NCBI GenBank assembly: GCA_947567625.1
Contig: CANONN010000003.1
Span: 25,140-89,139, forward strand
DNA: 64,000 bases
Direction of reading: 5' to 3'
Source of the DNA: an uncultured Roseburia sp.
GTDB lineage: Bacteria > Bacillota > Clostridia > Lachnospirales > Lachnospiraceae
In this document: one piece after another, positions 9,281 to 18,424 of the stretch
Layout: every line of letters starts with the position of its first letter
Numbering within the stretch: position 1 is the stretch's first letter
The notes under the pieces: generated by a model
The model's input: only the letters and a program-made list of their open reading frames with translations
Told to the model about the DNA's origin: nothing
Database searches by the model: none
Made by a program: the position numbers and the translations under genes

Positions 9281-10075
9281 TTACTCTTCACCGCCTTCAT
9301 TGGCTCCTGTACGCTGTGACGGAGCTAAGAATGATTTCAATTTTTCTTCTATCACACGTGGGTTCTCTCCCGCCTGTATCGAGAGAATACCTTCCACCGT
9401 AATTTCCTTAATCTGCATTTCCACTGCGTTGTTTGCGCTGAGCTTTGATGCGATCGGATTACACAGCCAGTTCGCAATCAGAGAACCGTACAATGTCGTA
9501 ACCAACGCAACGGCCATGTTTGGCCCGATCGATGCCATATCGTCCAAAGCTCCAAGCATCAGAATCAAACCGATCAGGGTACCGATCATACCCCAGGCAG
9601 GGCCAAGCTCCGCCCACTTTTCCCAAACACCGATACATTTTTTATGTCTCGCCTCCACACAGGAAAGATCTGTATCCAAAATCCCTCTCACCAGCTCGGG
9701 GTCGGTACCGTCGACCACCAGCATAATGCCCTTCTTTAAGAAGTCATCTTCAATACCGTTGGCCGCCTCCTCCAACGCCAAAAGCCCTTCCTTTCGCGCC
9801 GTGTTGGCCAATTCTATAATATGCGTAATCACTTCTGAAGGGTCCTGTACGGTGCTTTTAAAGAACAGTTTGATCGCCTTTAATCCGTTGAGGAAGTCCG
9901 GCAGCTTGTTAGAACCGAGCGTACCGGATATAGAACCACCGATTGTAATAATGACAGACGCAGTATCCCACATCGCCTTCAAACCGCTGGGGCCGGCATT
10001 AGAAATTACCCCGACCAAAAACATTGCCACACCAAGTAAGATACCCAATAAAGAAGCTATATCCACTTCATCCAC
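9281..10075 (-). CDS. motA: Flagellar motor stator protein MotA
   Basis: Four-helix stator subunit that pushes on FliG. It has hydrophobic helices near residues 7-25, 35-50, 150-172 and 184-205 and a cytoplasmic charged loop between the second and third; 264 aa is typical. It is the first gene after the transcription terminator and candidate promoter at 10149-10270, so motA-motB-fliL and the downstream switch/export genes may be expressed partly apart from the hook genes. Confidence 0.96.
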   Translation of the reverse strand: MDEVDIASLLGILLGVAMFLVGVISNAGPSGLKAMWDTASVIITIGGSISGTLGSNKLPDFLNGLKAIKLFFKSTVQDPSEVITHIIELANTARKEGLLALEEAANGIEDDFLKKGIMLVVDGTDPELVRGILDTDLSCVEARHKKCIGVWEKWAELGPAWGMIGTLIGLILMLGALDDMASIGPNMAVALVTTLYGSLIANWLCNPIASKLSANNAVEMQIKEITVEGILSIQAGENPRVIEEKLKSFLAPSQRTGANEGGEE

Positions 10076-10148
10076 CTACCAATCTCATTTTCTCTGACAT
10101 AAAATGTAAAATTAGTCAGACTACCACATAAAATAGTCTCTCCGTATG

Positions 10149-10177
10149 ATTTTACTAAATTTCTCTCTACTTGTCTA
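10149..10177 (-). promoter_or_regulatory. Candidate sigma-A promoter for motA block
   Basis: On the minus strand, TAGACA (10172-10177) and TAAAAT (10149-10154) are separated by exactly 17 bases. This lies between the terminator at 10211-10270 and the motA start at 10075, giving a leader of roughly 65 nt. Supported by motif match only. Confidence 0.45.
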
Positions 10178-10210
10178 CTTTCTTTTACAAATTTTTTTGC
10201 TTCCGCTATC

Positions 10211-10270
10211 AAAAAACAAAAAATCCGTGCAGCCTGTTCCATATCCTGTATGTTTGAAACAGGCTACACG
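10211..10270 (-). terminator. Rho-independent terminator after flgE
   Basis: A 13-bp stem with one mismatch (arms 10226-10238 and 10258-10270) is followed on the minus strand by a run of T residues (10211-10223 as A on the plus strand). It lies about 70 bases past the flgE stop and splits the flagellar operon before motA. Confidence 0.8.
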
Positions 10271-10342
10271 CAGATTATACCACATATAGTAGAACGTGTG
10301 AATACATTTTACTATATATTTTATTTTAAAAATGTCAAAAGA

Positions 10343-11995
10343 TTACCGCTTCAGATTGACAAGCTCCTCAAGCAGCGTGTCGGATGTCGTGATGACACGC
10401 GAATTTGCCTGGAAACCACGCTGTGTGATAATCATCTGTGTAAACTCTGTGGAGAGATCTACGTTTGACATCTCCAGCTCGCCAGACGTCATCTTGCTTC
10501 CGTCCGCTGAAATCTCAATACCGATACCGTCGAAATCACCAGAGTTTAACGTCGTCGTATAACAGTTGTCTCCCACTTTCTCAAGACCGGACGCGTTGGC
10601 AAACTGCGCCACTGCGATCTGTCCCAAAAGCTCGGTGTTGCCGTTGTCGTATGTACCAAAGATCTTGCCGCCGTTGTCTACGGAAAGACCGATCAACGCA
10701 CCTAGCTTCTTACCTTTTCCAGTCGTACCGTCAAGCATACCGGAATCCATGCCCGCCGTAGATTTTCCAAGGTTATTGGAATCTTTCAGCTGAGAAAAGT
10801 CAATGGAAATATTGGCAAACTGATCGCCGAACAGATTCATGTTGAGCGATACCGCATCGGCCCCCTGGCCGCCGCGCGTGCCCACGCCCTGGAACGTACC
10901 GTCCCCTGTGCTGAAGTTAATATCATAATTGATGGTATCGCCCGTGATTATCAGCTCACCCTTTGAACCGAAACCAACATCAACGCTATCATCATTTTGG
11001 ATTTTTTCCAGCATGGTGTCGCCGATATTTTGATAAACCTGTTTCAGGTTATAGGTGGTCTCGGGATTGCCGCCATCCGTAAATACTTTTCGCGTCCTAT
11101 CCCATGTAAGCGGGTTCTGCTGCGGATCGTTGCCCAAATGCACGCTGCCGTCCGAGGCCAGGCAGAATCCTTTATTTACCTTGTCATAAGTGCCAATCAC
11201 CGCGTCCTGATTTAAAGAACCGAACAGCTGCTGCAGCGCCGGCGTTGCATTTTCCGCCTTGGGATCGTAGAATGTCGTCCCGTCGCTGTTTAAAATCTTT
11301 TCCAGCTCCACGGTATACTGCCCCTTGGTTCCAGTCGACTTGATCGCAAAGCGCGCTGTGTAGGAATATCCCAGATTATCATAGAATGTCAAGGTATTGT
11401 ACAGACCAGTATCGCTCATCACATCGGGATCATTGCGGTCCAATACGCCCGTGCAGATACCGTTCGTCGTACACTCAGGCGGTGAGGTGAGATTCTCCGT
11501 CGCCATAATCTGAAGCGGAGATACTGTATCCTTCTTGATCTGCTGTGTTTCCGGGTCTACCTGCCATCCCATTACCGTGTAACCGGTGGATGTCATACAG
11601 AGATTGCCCGCACCGTCGACATAGAACGAACCGGAACGGGTAAAGAGATTCTCTGAACCGTTGTTTACTACGAAAAAGTTGGTAGAGTTTGCATCCGTCA
11701 GACGGATATCAAACGGGTCTCCGGTGGACTCAGCCGCACCGGACGAAGTGATCGTGATCTTCGTGGATGCCATACCCACGCCGAGACCAATCTGTTTTTG
11801 GTTCACACCGCCGGTTCCCATCTCCTGGTTTGCACCGGACGCCTGCGAAGTGGTTTGGTATAAGATATCCTGGAATGTTGTCTTGGATGCTTTAAATGCT
11901 ACGGTGTTGACGTTGGCGATATTGTTACCGATAACGTCCATCTTTGTCTGATGGGTCTTCAAACCAGACACCGCAGAGTACAATGATCTCATCAT
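10343..11995 (-). CDS. flgE: Flagellar hook protein FlgE
   Basis: Structural subunit of the hook. The N-terminal rod-type motif (SLYSAVSGLKTHQTKMDVIG then NNIANVNTVAFK) and the C-terminal FlgE/basal-body motif (FTQMIITQRGFQANSRVI) mark it clearly; the 550-residue length fits a hook protein with large central D1-D2 domains. An AGGAGGTCA ribosome site precedes two adjacent ATG codons, of which the first is taken. It follows the DUF3766 gene and flgD as in other clostridia. Confidence 0.96.
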   Translation of the reverse strand: MMRSLYSAVSGLKTHQTKMDVIGNNIANVNTVAFKASKTTFQDILYQTTSQASGANQEMGTGGVNQKQIGLGVGMASTKITITSSGAAESTGDPFDIRLTDANSTNFFVVNNGSENLFTRSGSFYVDGAGNLCMTSTGYTVMGWQVDPETQQIKKDTVSPLQIMATENLTSPPECTTNGICTGVLDRNDPDVMSDTGLYNTLTFYDNLGYSYTARFAIKSTGTKGQYTVELEKILNSDGTTFYDPKAENATPALQQLFGSLNQDAVIGTYDKVNKGFCLASDGSVHLGNDPQQNPLTWDRTRKVFTDGGNPETTYNLKQVYQNIGDTMLEKIQNDDSVDVGFGSKGELIITGDTINYDINFSTGDGTFQGVGTRGGQGADAVSLNMNLFGDQFANISIDFSQLKDSNNLGKSTAGMDSGMLDGTTGKGKKLGALIGLSVDNGGKIFGTYDNGNTELLGQIAVAQFANASGLEKVGDNCYTTTLNSGDFDGIGIEISADGSKMTSGELEMSNVDLSTEFTQMIITQRGFQANSRVITTSDTLLEELVNLKR

Positions 11996-12083
11996 AAGTC
12001 AAGTGACCTCCTAATAATTATGCTATCGTGCTGTATTCCCCTCTATCAGTCAGAGAATAATGCGCTTCCTTAAAAAGGTCCAG

Positions 12084-12479
12084 CTACATAATTACAGCAC
12101 CATCAATGTTTGTGTAAATGTTATCGTCTGCACCCGCCCGATCCATTGCCGTCACCACCGTCTTATTCGGCACATTGACAATAAACGCAAGGGAATCAAC
12201 GATAACAAGTGATTCTCGAATTCCTTTTTCGTCTGCCTTTATCACGCCGGTCTCTAAACGCTCGCTCTGCTCTTCGGACAAACTGATATTTCGGTCTGCC
12301 AGCCGCATCGCGGCATGTTTGGAAAACTTAAGCGCCAAGCTTCCGGTAACATCCTGTTTCCGTTTTAAAATCTCTTCAAAGGATACTCCCTGGGATTGTG
12401 GCATTTCACTGGGTTTGCCAGTCAAATATCTGTCAGCTGCCTGCTCGATAGAAACAAACTGGTTACTGATCTTATTCAT
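12084..12479 (-). CDS. Flagellar operon protein of the DUF3766 / TIGR02530 family
   Basis: Small conserved protein found between flgD and flgE in Firmicute flagellar operons; its exact role is not established. The signature C-terminal half, with LKFSKHAAMRLADRNI and VDSLAFIVNVPNKTVVTAMD, is recognisable. Length 131 aa fits. No signal peptide or membrane helix is seen, so it probably acts in the cytoplasm, perhaps in hook assembly or its control. Confidence 0.88.
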   Translation of the reverse strand: MNKISNQFVSIEQAADRYLTGKPSEMPQSQGVSFEEILKRKQDVTGSLALKFSKHAAMRLADRNISLSEEQSERLETGVIKADEKGIRESLVIVDSLAFIVNVPNKTVVTAMDRAGADDNIYTNIDGAVIM

Positions 12480-12493
12480 ATTCCCATCCTCCC

Positions 12494-13273
12494 TTATTTT
12501 GTCTCGGTAGTTCCCCCTGAACCCTCTGCTCCGCCGGTTCCTTCTCCTCCACCGGAACCTTCTGTTCCTCCTGTGCCTTCTGTTCCGCCGGAACCTTCTG
12601 TTCCTCCTGTGCCTTCCGTCTCGTCTTTATCGCCGCCCGAACTGTCACCAACCAATTTGTTGGCCTGTTCTAACAGTTCATTGTATTTCTTCAAGGTATC
12701 CGAACTGATATACTGCTTTTGGTAAGCGCTCAGACTCTGATATACCGTTGCAAGTTTCTTGACTGCATCCACATCTTTCACCGTAAGCTTTGACGGATCA
12801 GGCAGTTTCGCCACGGCCGCCTCAAATGCGCTCGCCAGTGTGACTGCTTCCATATAATCTCCATCAATTACCTGATATACATCTGACACGGAGTACTTGT
12901 TGCCGTTGATATACAGGTACTGCTGACCGTTATCGTACTCCACATAATCCACATAACCCTCGGCCACATTGATGCCGTTCGTTCCGGAATCTTTAATGAG
13001 GACATATTTGCCGACCAAATCATTTGCCATGCTGCTCTGCAAAGCGTCCTGCATATTTAAAGTCGCCTCCACCTGGGAGAACGTTGCCAGCTGTGCTACA
13101 TAGTCTGTATTGCTCGTCGGTTCCAATGGGTCCTGATACTGCATCTCGGCACAGAGTAACTGTAAAAATTGGTCGTAACCAAGTTTTCCTTTCTCCTCGG
13201 CCTCTTTTTCTTTCTCGGATGCTATCTTATCGTTTTGAATGGTACCATCCTGTACAGGTGCTATCAATGCCAT
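12494..13273 (-). CDS. flgD: Flagellar hook-capping protein FlgD, atypical C-terminus
   Basis: Scaffold that caps the growing hook. The FlgD N-terminal signature is clear (LGYDQFLQLLCAEMQYQDPL, residues about 31-50, then TDYVAQLATFSQVE). After a short conserved region (to about residue 135) the chain does not look like the usual Tudor/FnIII tail. It is instead a helical stretch with SLSAYQKQYISSDTLKKYNE (about 170-200), followed by a tail of six G(T/S)GG(T/A/G)E hexapeptides. Length 259 aa. It follows fliK. Confidence 0.93.
   Translation of the reverse strand: MALIAPVQDGTIQNDKIASEKEKEAEEKGKLGYDQFLQLLCAEMQYQDPLEPTSNTDYVAQLATFSQVEATLNMQDALQSSMANDLVGKYVLIKDSGTNGINVAEGYVDYVEYDNGQQYLYINGNKYSVSDVYQVIDGDYMEAVTLASAFEAAVAKLPDPSKLTVKDVDAVKKLATVYQSLSAYQKQYISSDTLKKYNELLEQANKLVGDSSGGDKDETEGTGGTEGSGGTEGTGGTEGSGGGEGTGGAEGSGGTTETK
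12506..12613 (-). repeat. flgD: Tandem 18-bp repeats encoding Gly-rich FlgD tail
   Basis: Six in-frame 18-bp units encode G(T/S)GG(T/A/G)E. Units alternate between GTGG and GSGG, which gives a 36-bp higher-order period. They end three codons before the flgD stop. Such units are prone to copy-number change by slippage. Confidence 0.85.
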
Positions 13274-13303
13274 GTTTTCACTCTCCTTTCATGTTGCGGC
13301 CCG

Positions 13304-14881
13304 CTAAGCCGTAAAATCTATGGAATTGCCGTTGTCCGCCATGATTCTGGCTACCAGAGCCTCCTCCTCGGACATCAGGCCGCTAAGGCCGTCCAGGTCA
13401 TCCATATCGTTTAAATTGATCCTGCGGTTTGTCCTAGTGTTCTTTTCCCGCTCCTGTGCCTGCTGTTCCTCCTGCTTGGCCTGCTGTTCAAGATTGTGCT
13501 CAAACGCATGCGGCTCCGCCGAAATCTCAACCGCCTCCACCTTGATGCCTGCCTGGCTCATATTAACTTTCAGGTCAGCCATCTGCGCTTCCAACGCTTC
13601 ACGCACCAGTTCATTTTGCGTATAGATCTTGGCTGTCACATTGCCTTCCCGTGAGGTCAGCTCCAAATACAGCTTTCCAAGGTGTTCCGGGTTGAGCTGC
13701 ATCTCTAAGGTAGTGGCGCGCTCTGCGGTGTGCAGCTGTGTGAACTCCACGATCTGACGGATTACATCTGCCGTGTTGATCGGATTGGTGTAACCTGACA
13801 TCTGCCCGGTCTGCTCCGGGACAAACGATACGCTGTTGTCCATATTTGCCGCCGCAGCCGCATGTACTTCGTGTCCTGCGTGCTGCGCCGCCTGGCCGAA
13901 TGTCTGTTTTTGCCGCCCCGCAAAATCTCCCTGATCTAAGAGCTGTTCCCCGTCATTGTCCACGGAGACTACGGTCTTCACCAGCGCGCTCTCCACGCCC
14001 GCATCCTCGTCGGAACCTGCTGGCTCCTCTGCCATGGGCTTTATCTCGGACTTCATCTCCGCGGCTCTGTTCTCCAAAACGTCTCCCTCTTTGCCCGCAA
14101 GCTCAGCCTGCGCTCTGTCGGGGCGCTCCTTTGTCACAGGCACGGCGTTCTCCGCCGCCTGCTGTTCGGATTGCGTAAGCACGGTCTCCTCCTGCGCCAA
14201 GCCATCCGCGGCTTCCTCCGTATCCGGTATGATCGGAATCTCTTCCGGCGCTGTGACTGCCTGCTCCGGCAACTGTACGCCGGACGCATCTGTCAAAAGA
14301 TCACAAAGATGCTCCGCCGGTATCTGAAGCTTTTGCGCAAGCTCCGCCGTAAGACTGCCCACCTCCTGCATCAACTGCAGAAAGTCTGCGTGGAACAGGA
14401 CGTCTCCCACATCGTCCGCACCGATCAATCCCGCCGTGAGCGCGGCAAGATTAGCCGGATTTGCAAGATCAAGCACGCCCAAGCCCAACTCTGCCATCAC
14501 GGCTTCCAGTTCCTCTTTTGTCACGCCAAGGCGGTCACAAATGGCCTCTTTTACTTCCTGGCCGTATGCTTCCACTTCCTCAGCAGCCATCTTTTGGTCT
14601 GGAGTGGTCTGTCTCTCTTCACAGGTCGCTACCCTGGTGTGTTGGTGTGAATAACGGTCATATTCCGACGCGTCCATTTTCACTGGCTCCTCTGTCTTTC
14701 CCACCACATCCGTATTCGTCTCTGCCGGCCCCGCCGATACCATCTGGTTTAACTGCGAAGACATCTGCTGCATACAATTTGCAAAGGCTTCGTCCAGCTT
14801 CTCCTTTTTGGTATCCACGCCGGCAGCGGCATTGCCCTGTGGCAGCATGCGATTAAACGCTGCTATTGTGGTACTTCCCAA
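13304..14881 (-). CDS. fliK: Flagellar hook-length control protein FliK
   Basis: Secreted ruler that sets hook length and triggers the FlhB substrate switch. The long N-terminal part (about 1-360) is acidic, low in order and poorly conserved; the C-terminal FliK core (about 380-470) carries the family pattern LEMQLNPEHLGKLYLELTSR. Length 525 aa is within the wide family range. The position between motE and flgD agrees. Confidence 0.92.
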   Translation of the reverse strand: MGSTTIAAFNRMLPQGNAAAGVDTKKEKLDEAFANCMQQMSSQLNQMVSAGPAETNTDVVGKTEEPVKMDASEYDRYSHQHTRVATCEERQTTPDQKMAAEEVEAYGQEVKEAICDRLGVTKEELEAVMAELGLGVLDLANPANLAALTAGLIGADDVGDVLFHADFLQLMQEVGSLTAELAQKLQIPAEHLCDLLTDASGVQLPEQAVTAPEEIPIIPDTEEAADGLAQEETVLTQSEQQAAENAVPVTKERPDRAQAELAGKEGDVLENRAAEMKSEIKPMAEEPAGSDEDAGVESALVKTVVSVDNDGEQLLDQGDFAGRQKQTFGQAAQHAGHEVHAAAAANMDNSVSFVPEQTGQMSGYTNPINTADVIRQIVEFTQLHTAERATTLEMQLNPEHLGKLYLELTSREGNVTAKIYTQNELVREALEAQMADLKVNMSQAGIKVEAVEISAEPHAFEHNLEQQAKQEEQQAQEREKNTRTNRRINLNDMDDLDGLSGLMSEEEALVARIMADNGNSIDFTA

Positions 14882-14911
14882 TGTTGCTCCTCCTTTCTTT
14901 TCTTAATTATA

Positions 14912-14937
14912 TTATAAAAAGCTGCTGCTTCTTATAA
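14912..14937 (-). terminator. Hairpin with short T-run between motE and fliK
   Basis: Eleven-bp arms with one mismatch and a 4-nt loop overlap an A/T-rich stretch in the 65-nt gap between fliK (upstream) and motE (downstream) on the minus strand. It could be an attenuator or RNA-processing site that lowers motE-distal expression; a full operon stop is unlikely here. Confidence 0.35.
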
Positions 14938-14946
14938 CCAAACATA

Positions 14947-15771
14947 TTAAGGTTTCATAATTTCTGTCACTTTCGCTGCCGTCTCCGCGTCCATTTTCCC
15001 TAAAATATCGGCTCTCGACTGTTCATCCATCTCTTTTAATATTCTGGCGACCAGCTTGAGGTTCTTCGTCATGGTATTGAAGATCGCCGCCGCTTCCTTC
15101 GGCTTCATGTTGGCGTATGTATTGACATAGCTCTTAATCTCGTCATCCGCCTCCGTCTGTTCTACCACCTGGCGATAAATCACCTCGGCGGTCGCAGGGT
15201 CGATACTCTCATAAAACTCTTTATATTGTTCTATATCGGGCGCCTGATCGGAAAAGACAACCTCCTCGTAGAACTTTTGCTTCTCCGCCTCAAAGGCCGC
15301 CTCCTCTTGTTTATATCGCTGTAGCTCCGCCGCCTGGCTCTCCAGTTCGGCAATATAGGCGGCATTGTCCGTGGACGTATTCTGCGCTTCGGCCAGGGCG
15401 ATCTCCAGGGCCTTGATGCGTTCCACCGCTAAATCCATGGAATCGAACGCGTATTCGTCATTTTCCGTGGAAAGCTCTTCCAGGTAAGAATCGGGAAGAA
15501 TCTGATTGACATAGGGAACATCCTTAAGCACAGGGCCAAGCACCGTGGAGCCAAACTCTCCCACATCCCATTTGATCAGAAGAAGAATGATCGCCAGCCA
15601 GATCACGATAATGATAATCGTCACAAAAAATATGGCAATTTTTCCGCCTACGGTCTCCTCCCCGGCATCGAGGTCGTCTCCCTGCTTCATGGCTTTGGCT
15701 TTTTTCTTTTCTTCTTTCTTTTTTGCCTTTTGTGCCTTTTTATCTACAACTTCTTCATCGATATCAGCCAT
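14947..15771 (-). CDS. MotE-family flagellar protein (MgtE N-domain like, YlxF)
   Basis: Membrane-anchored protein between fliJ and fliK in Firmicute flagellar operons, thought to help stator or export assembly. It has a very basic N-terminus (Lys/Glu repeats, residues 10-30), one TM helix (about 44-66), a long coiled coil (about 110-160) and a C-terminal MgtE-type helical domain (KPKEAAAIFNTM, MDEQSRADILGKMDAETAAK). A strong AAAGGAGG ribosome site precedes the ATG. Length 274 aa. Confidence 0.88.
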   Translation of the reverse strand: MADIDEEVVDKKAQKAKKKEEKKKAKAMKQGDDLDAGEETVGGKIAIFFVTIIIIVIWLAIILLLIKWDVGEFGSTVLGPVLKDVPYVNQILPDSYLEELSTENDEYAFDSMDLAVERIKALEIALAEAQNTSTDNAAYIAELESQAAELQRYKQEEAAFEAEKQKFYEEVVFSDQAPDIEQYKEFYESIDPATAEVIYRQVVEQTEADDEIKSYVNTYANMKPKEAAAIFNTMTKNLKLVARILKEMDEQSRADILGKMDAETAAKVTEIMKP

Positions 15772-15785
15772 TTGAAACCTCCTTT

Positions 15786-16265
15786 TTATGTCAAGCCGGC
15801 AACGCCGCTTTCTGTGCTGCTCTCCGCGTCATTGTTGTATGTGTAACTTACCAGCTCATCAATCTCTTTCCCCTCGGCCGCCAAAAGCTCCTGTTTAAAC
15901 AGCTCAAATGCCTTTTCGCGCAGTTTCTCGTGTGTCTTGCGCTCTATCATCTCCTCGTTCAGCTTCTGCCTCGCGGCCTCGACGTCCTTTTCCGCCATAT
16001 GTACCTGCATCATCTGCGTGCGCTGCAAGCTCTTCATGACATCGACGGCCCGCTTGCACTCGCGGATCGCCTGCACGTCAATCGCGCCGCTCACCAGCTC
16101 CTTAGCCTGATTCTCATACACGGCGCGGCGCAACAAGATCTCCTGAAGCTTCTGCTGCTCCTCCGTCAGACGGGCATTGGCGAGACTGTAAGCAATTTTC
16201 GCCTGGTTTTCCATCTTTAACTTGACATTTAGAATATTCTGCATTCGATAGACAAACTTTGCCAT
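15786..16265 (-). CDS. fliJ: Flagellar export chaperone FliJ
   Basis: Coiled-coil stalk protein of the flagellar export ATPase that escorts empty chaperones. The 159-residue sequence is nearly all heptad-like helix (about 5-140) with FVYRMQNILNVKLKMENQAK at the N-terminus, the typical FliJ opening. It lies directly downstream of fliI. Low-complexity coiled coil limits sequence proof; position and start motif carry the call. Confidence 0.92.
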   Translation of the reverse strand: MAKFVYRMQNILNVKLKMENQAKIAYSLANARLTEEQQKLQEILLRRAVYENQAKELVSGAIDVQAIRECKRAVDVMKSLQRTQMMQVHMAEKDVEAARQKLNEEMIERKTHEKLREKAFELFKQELLAAEGKEIDELVSYTYNNDAESSTESGVAGLT

Positions 16266-16307
16266 AATGATGATAATTCCCTTCCGGCACGATGGGGCAC
16301 TCCGCTA

Positions 16308-17615
16308 TCATGCAAACAGACGACGCAGCAGATCAATCTCCTCGTCAAACTGAAACTTCTCGTCCGTCTGCTGACACAAAAAGGCATTTACCTCGTCGAT
16401 CTTTTGAATTGCATAATCAATTTCTTTGTTGGAGCCCCGCTTGTAGGCTCCGATATTAATCAGATCTTCTGCTTCATTATATGTGGCAAGCACGTTTTTG
16501 AGCCTGCCCGCCAGCTCCTTGTGCTCTTTCGTCGCAATGGAACTCATGACACGGGAAATGCTCTGCAGTACGTCGATCGCCGGATAATGGTTTTTGTGTC
16601 CGAGCTTACGGTCAAGCATGATATGACCGTCTAAAATACTGCGGGCGGTATCGGTAATCGGCTCGTTGAAATCGTCGCCGTCCACCAAAACGGTGTAAAG
16701 ACCGGTGATCGAACCCTTTTCGGCCGTCCCGGCCCGCTCTAAGAGCTTTGGCATCTCAGAGTACACGCTGGGCGGATATCCTCTTGTCACCGGCGGCTCG
16801 CCGGATGCTAAGCCAATCTCCCGCTGTGCCATAGAAAATCGTGTCAGCGAATCCATCATCAACAGCACGTCTCTTCCCTGCGCGCGAAAATACTCTGCGA
16901 TCGCCGTCGCCGTTTTCGCCGCATTCTTGCGGATTAACGCCGGTTTGTCGGAAGTGGCGACAATCACGACGGAGCGCTTCATTCCCTCCGGGCCTAAGTC
17001 GCGCTCGATAAACTCCCGCACCTCTCTGCCTCGCTCCCCAATGAGGGCAATGACATTGATATCCGCCTTTGTATTGCGGGCGAACATGCCAAGAAGCGTA
17101 CTTTTTCCCACACCGGAGCCGGCGAAGATACCGATACGCTGTCCTTTTCCGACGGTGATCAGCCCGTCCACCGCCTTGACCCCCAGCGGAAGCGCCTCTG
17201 AAATGATCTCGCGCGCCATAGGGTCGGGCGGCTGTGCCTCCACCGGATATTCCTCGTTTGACGCGATGCTCTCCACATCCGTCGGCCGCCCGATACCGTC
17301 TAAGGTATGGCCCAAAAGGCCGTCCCCGACCGGCACCGTCAGCGGATGCCCGGTATTCTCCACGACACAGCCCACGCCGATGCCCTCCACATTGTCGAGA
17401 GGCATAAGCAGCAGACGTTTGTCACGAAATCCCACGACCTCCGCCATCACCGTAATATTGTCTGCCGCATCAATCACGATGCGGCACAAATCGTTTAATT
17501 TAGCATCGGGCCCCACCGATTCGATCGTCAGGCCCACTATTTTTACAACTTTTCCCAAACGGTTGAAATAAGTCTTTTCGGCAAGCTGTAAATATTTCTC
17601 AACCTCATGTGTCAT
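16308..17615 (-). CDS. fliI: Flagellum-specific export ATPase FliI
   Basis: Hexameric ATPase that energises flagellar export. Walker A is GIFAGSGVGKSTLL and Walker B is VLLMMDSLTR, with the F1-beta-type ATPase core filling about residues 140-370. The frame opens at a TTG at 17636 overlapping fliH, but the ATG at 17615 has GGAG six bases upstream and gives 435 aa, the normal length. FliH upstream and FliJ downstream are its partners. Confidence 0.96.
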   Translation of the reverse strand: MTHEVEKYLQLAEKTYFNRLGKVVKIVGLTIESVGPDAKLNDLCRIVIDAADNITVMAEVVGFRDKRLLLMPLDNVEGIGVGCVVENTGHPLTVPVGDGLLGHTLDGIGRPTDVESIASNEEYPVEAQPPDPMAREIISEALPLGVKAVDGLITVGKGQRIGIFAGSGVGKSTLLGMFARNTKADINVIALIGERGREVREFIERDLGPEGMKRSVVIVATSDKPALIRKNAAKTATAIAEYFRAQGRDVLLMMDSLTRFSMAQREIGLASGEPPVTRGYPPSVYSEMPKLLERAGTAEKGSITGLYTVLVDGDDFNEPITDTARSILDGHIMLDRKLGHKNHYPAIDVLQSISRVMSSIATKEHKELAGRLKNVLATYNEAEDLINIGAYKRGSNKEIDYAIQKIDEVNAFLCQQTDEKFQFDEEIDLLRRLFA

Positions 17616-17629
17616 GGCAAACTCCATCA

Positions 17630-18424
17630 TCAACAACTCAATGAGCGAATATCTTTAATCAAGTTCTCCAGCTGGACCCCAAGGCTGCACTCAAATACCC
17701 CGGCGTCGGTCTCAATGATACAATCACTGCCTGCCAATGTGGAATCCGCCACGACGTCCAAGCCGATATCATGGCCCACGCGCTCTAAGATGCTCTCTTT
17801 GTGATTCTCGACAAACTGTACATTGTCCCCTGCCACTCTGATGCGAAAGCTCTTCTCTCCCTCAATATGCAATATGGTATTATTGATGAGAGAAAGCAGT
17901 ATTTCTTTTTTATCGCTAAACTGTATCTGAAATACCTTGTCAAACACTTCAAGGATCGCGTCTACCAGATCGTGTTCCATCCGCTCCCGCTTCCCGCAGT
18001 AATCGCTTTCGAGGGCCTGCTGTCTCTTAGCATAATCGGCTTCAAGCTGCTCTTTTTGTTCGGCGAGCTCCTTGCAATACATCTCTTTGCCATTTTGGTA
18101 GCCCTCTTCCCTGGCGCTTTCAAACACTTCGTCTCTCTGTTCATTGGCCTGGGCTACGATACGTTCCGCACGGCTTTTGGCCTCCTCTAAAATCTGTTCG
18201 GCCTCCTCTTTGGCGAGTGCGACATAATCCACTTCCTCCTGCTCGAAATCAGCGGCGTCCTCCGCAAAGATTCCCGGCGCAAAACCGTCCGGGTCTACCA
18301 GACGTCCCGAGGTTGCGGCAGATTTTTTTATCTCCTTGCGAATCAGATCCTGTGCATACACATCCGAATCGATGACCCTAGCGTTCTTATTGTTGATGAG
18401 CCACGGCTTATAAAGATTAGACAA
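17630..18424 (-). CDS. fliH: Flagellar assembly protein FliH
   Basis: Stator-like regulator of FliI. I place the start at the TTG at 18424: the sequence GGAGGTGAT lies seven bases upstream inside the last codons of fliG, and the resulting N-terminus MSNLYKPWLIN fits clostridial FliH proteins as I recall them. A longer frame reaches 18475 but would put the ribosome site inside the gene. Residues about 60-150 are acidic coiled coil and the rest is the FliH/V-ATPase-E-like domain. The 8-nt overlap with fliG implies translational coupling. 264 aa. Confidence 0.9.
   Translation of the reverse strand: MSNLYKPWLINNKNARVIDSDVYAQDLIRKEIKKSAATSGRLVDPDGFAPGIFAEDAADFEQEEVDYVALAKEEAEQILEEAKSRAERIVAQANEQRDEVFESAREEGYQNGKEMYCKELAEQKEQLEADYAKRQQALESDYCGKRERMEHDLVDAILEVFDKVFQIQFSDKKEILLSLINNTILHIEGEKSFRIRVAGDNVQFVENHKESILERVGHDIGLDVVADSTLAGSDCIIETDAGVFECSLGVQLENLIKDIRSLSC

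Noticed and set aside
10057-10242. Minus-strand 61-codon frame overlapping the motA start, with a segment KKFVKES faintly like FlbD
   Set aside because: It begins inside the post-flgE region, overlaps the candidate promoter and motA, and lacks the FlbD N-terminal pattern. Kept only as a remark that flbD seems absent.
12506-12613. Tandem repeats as a CRISPR array
   Set aside because: Units are contiguous 18-mers in frame within flgD, with no spacers and no cas genes.
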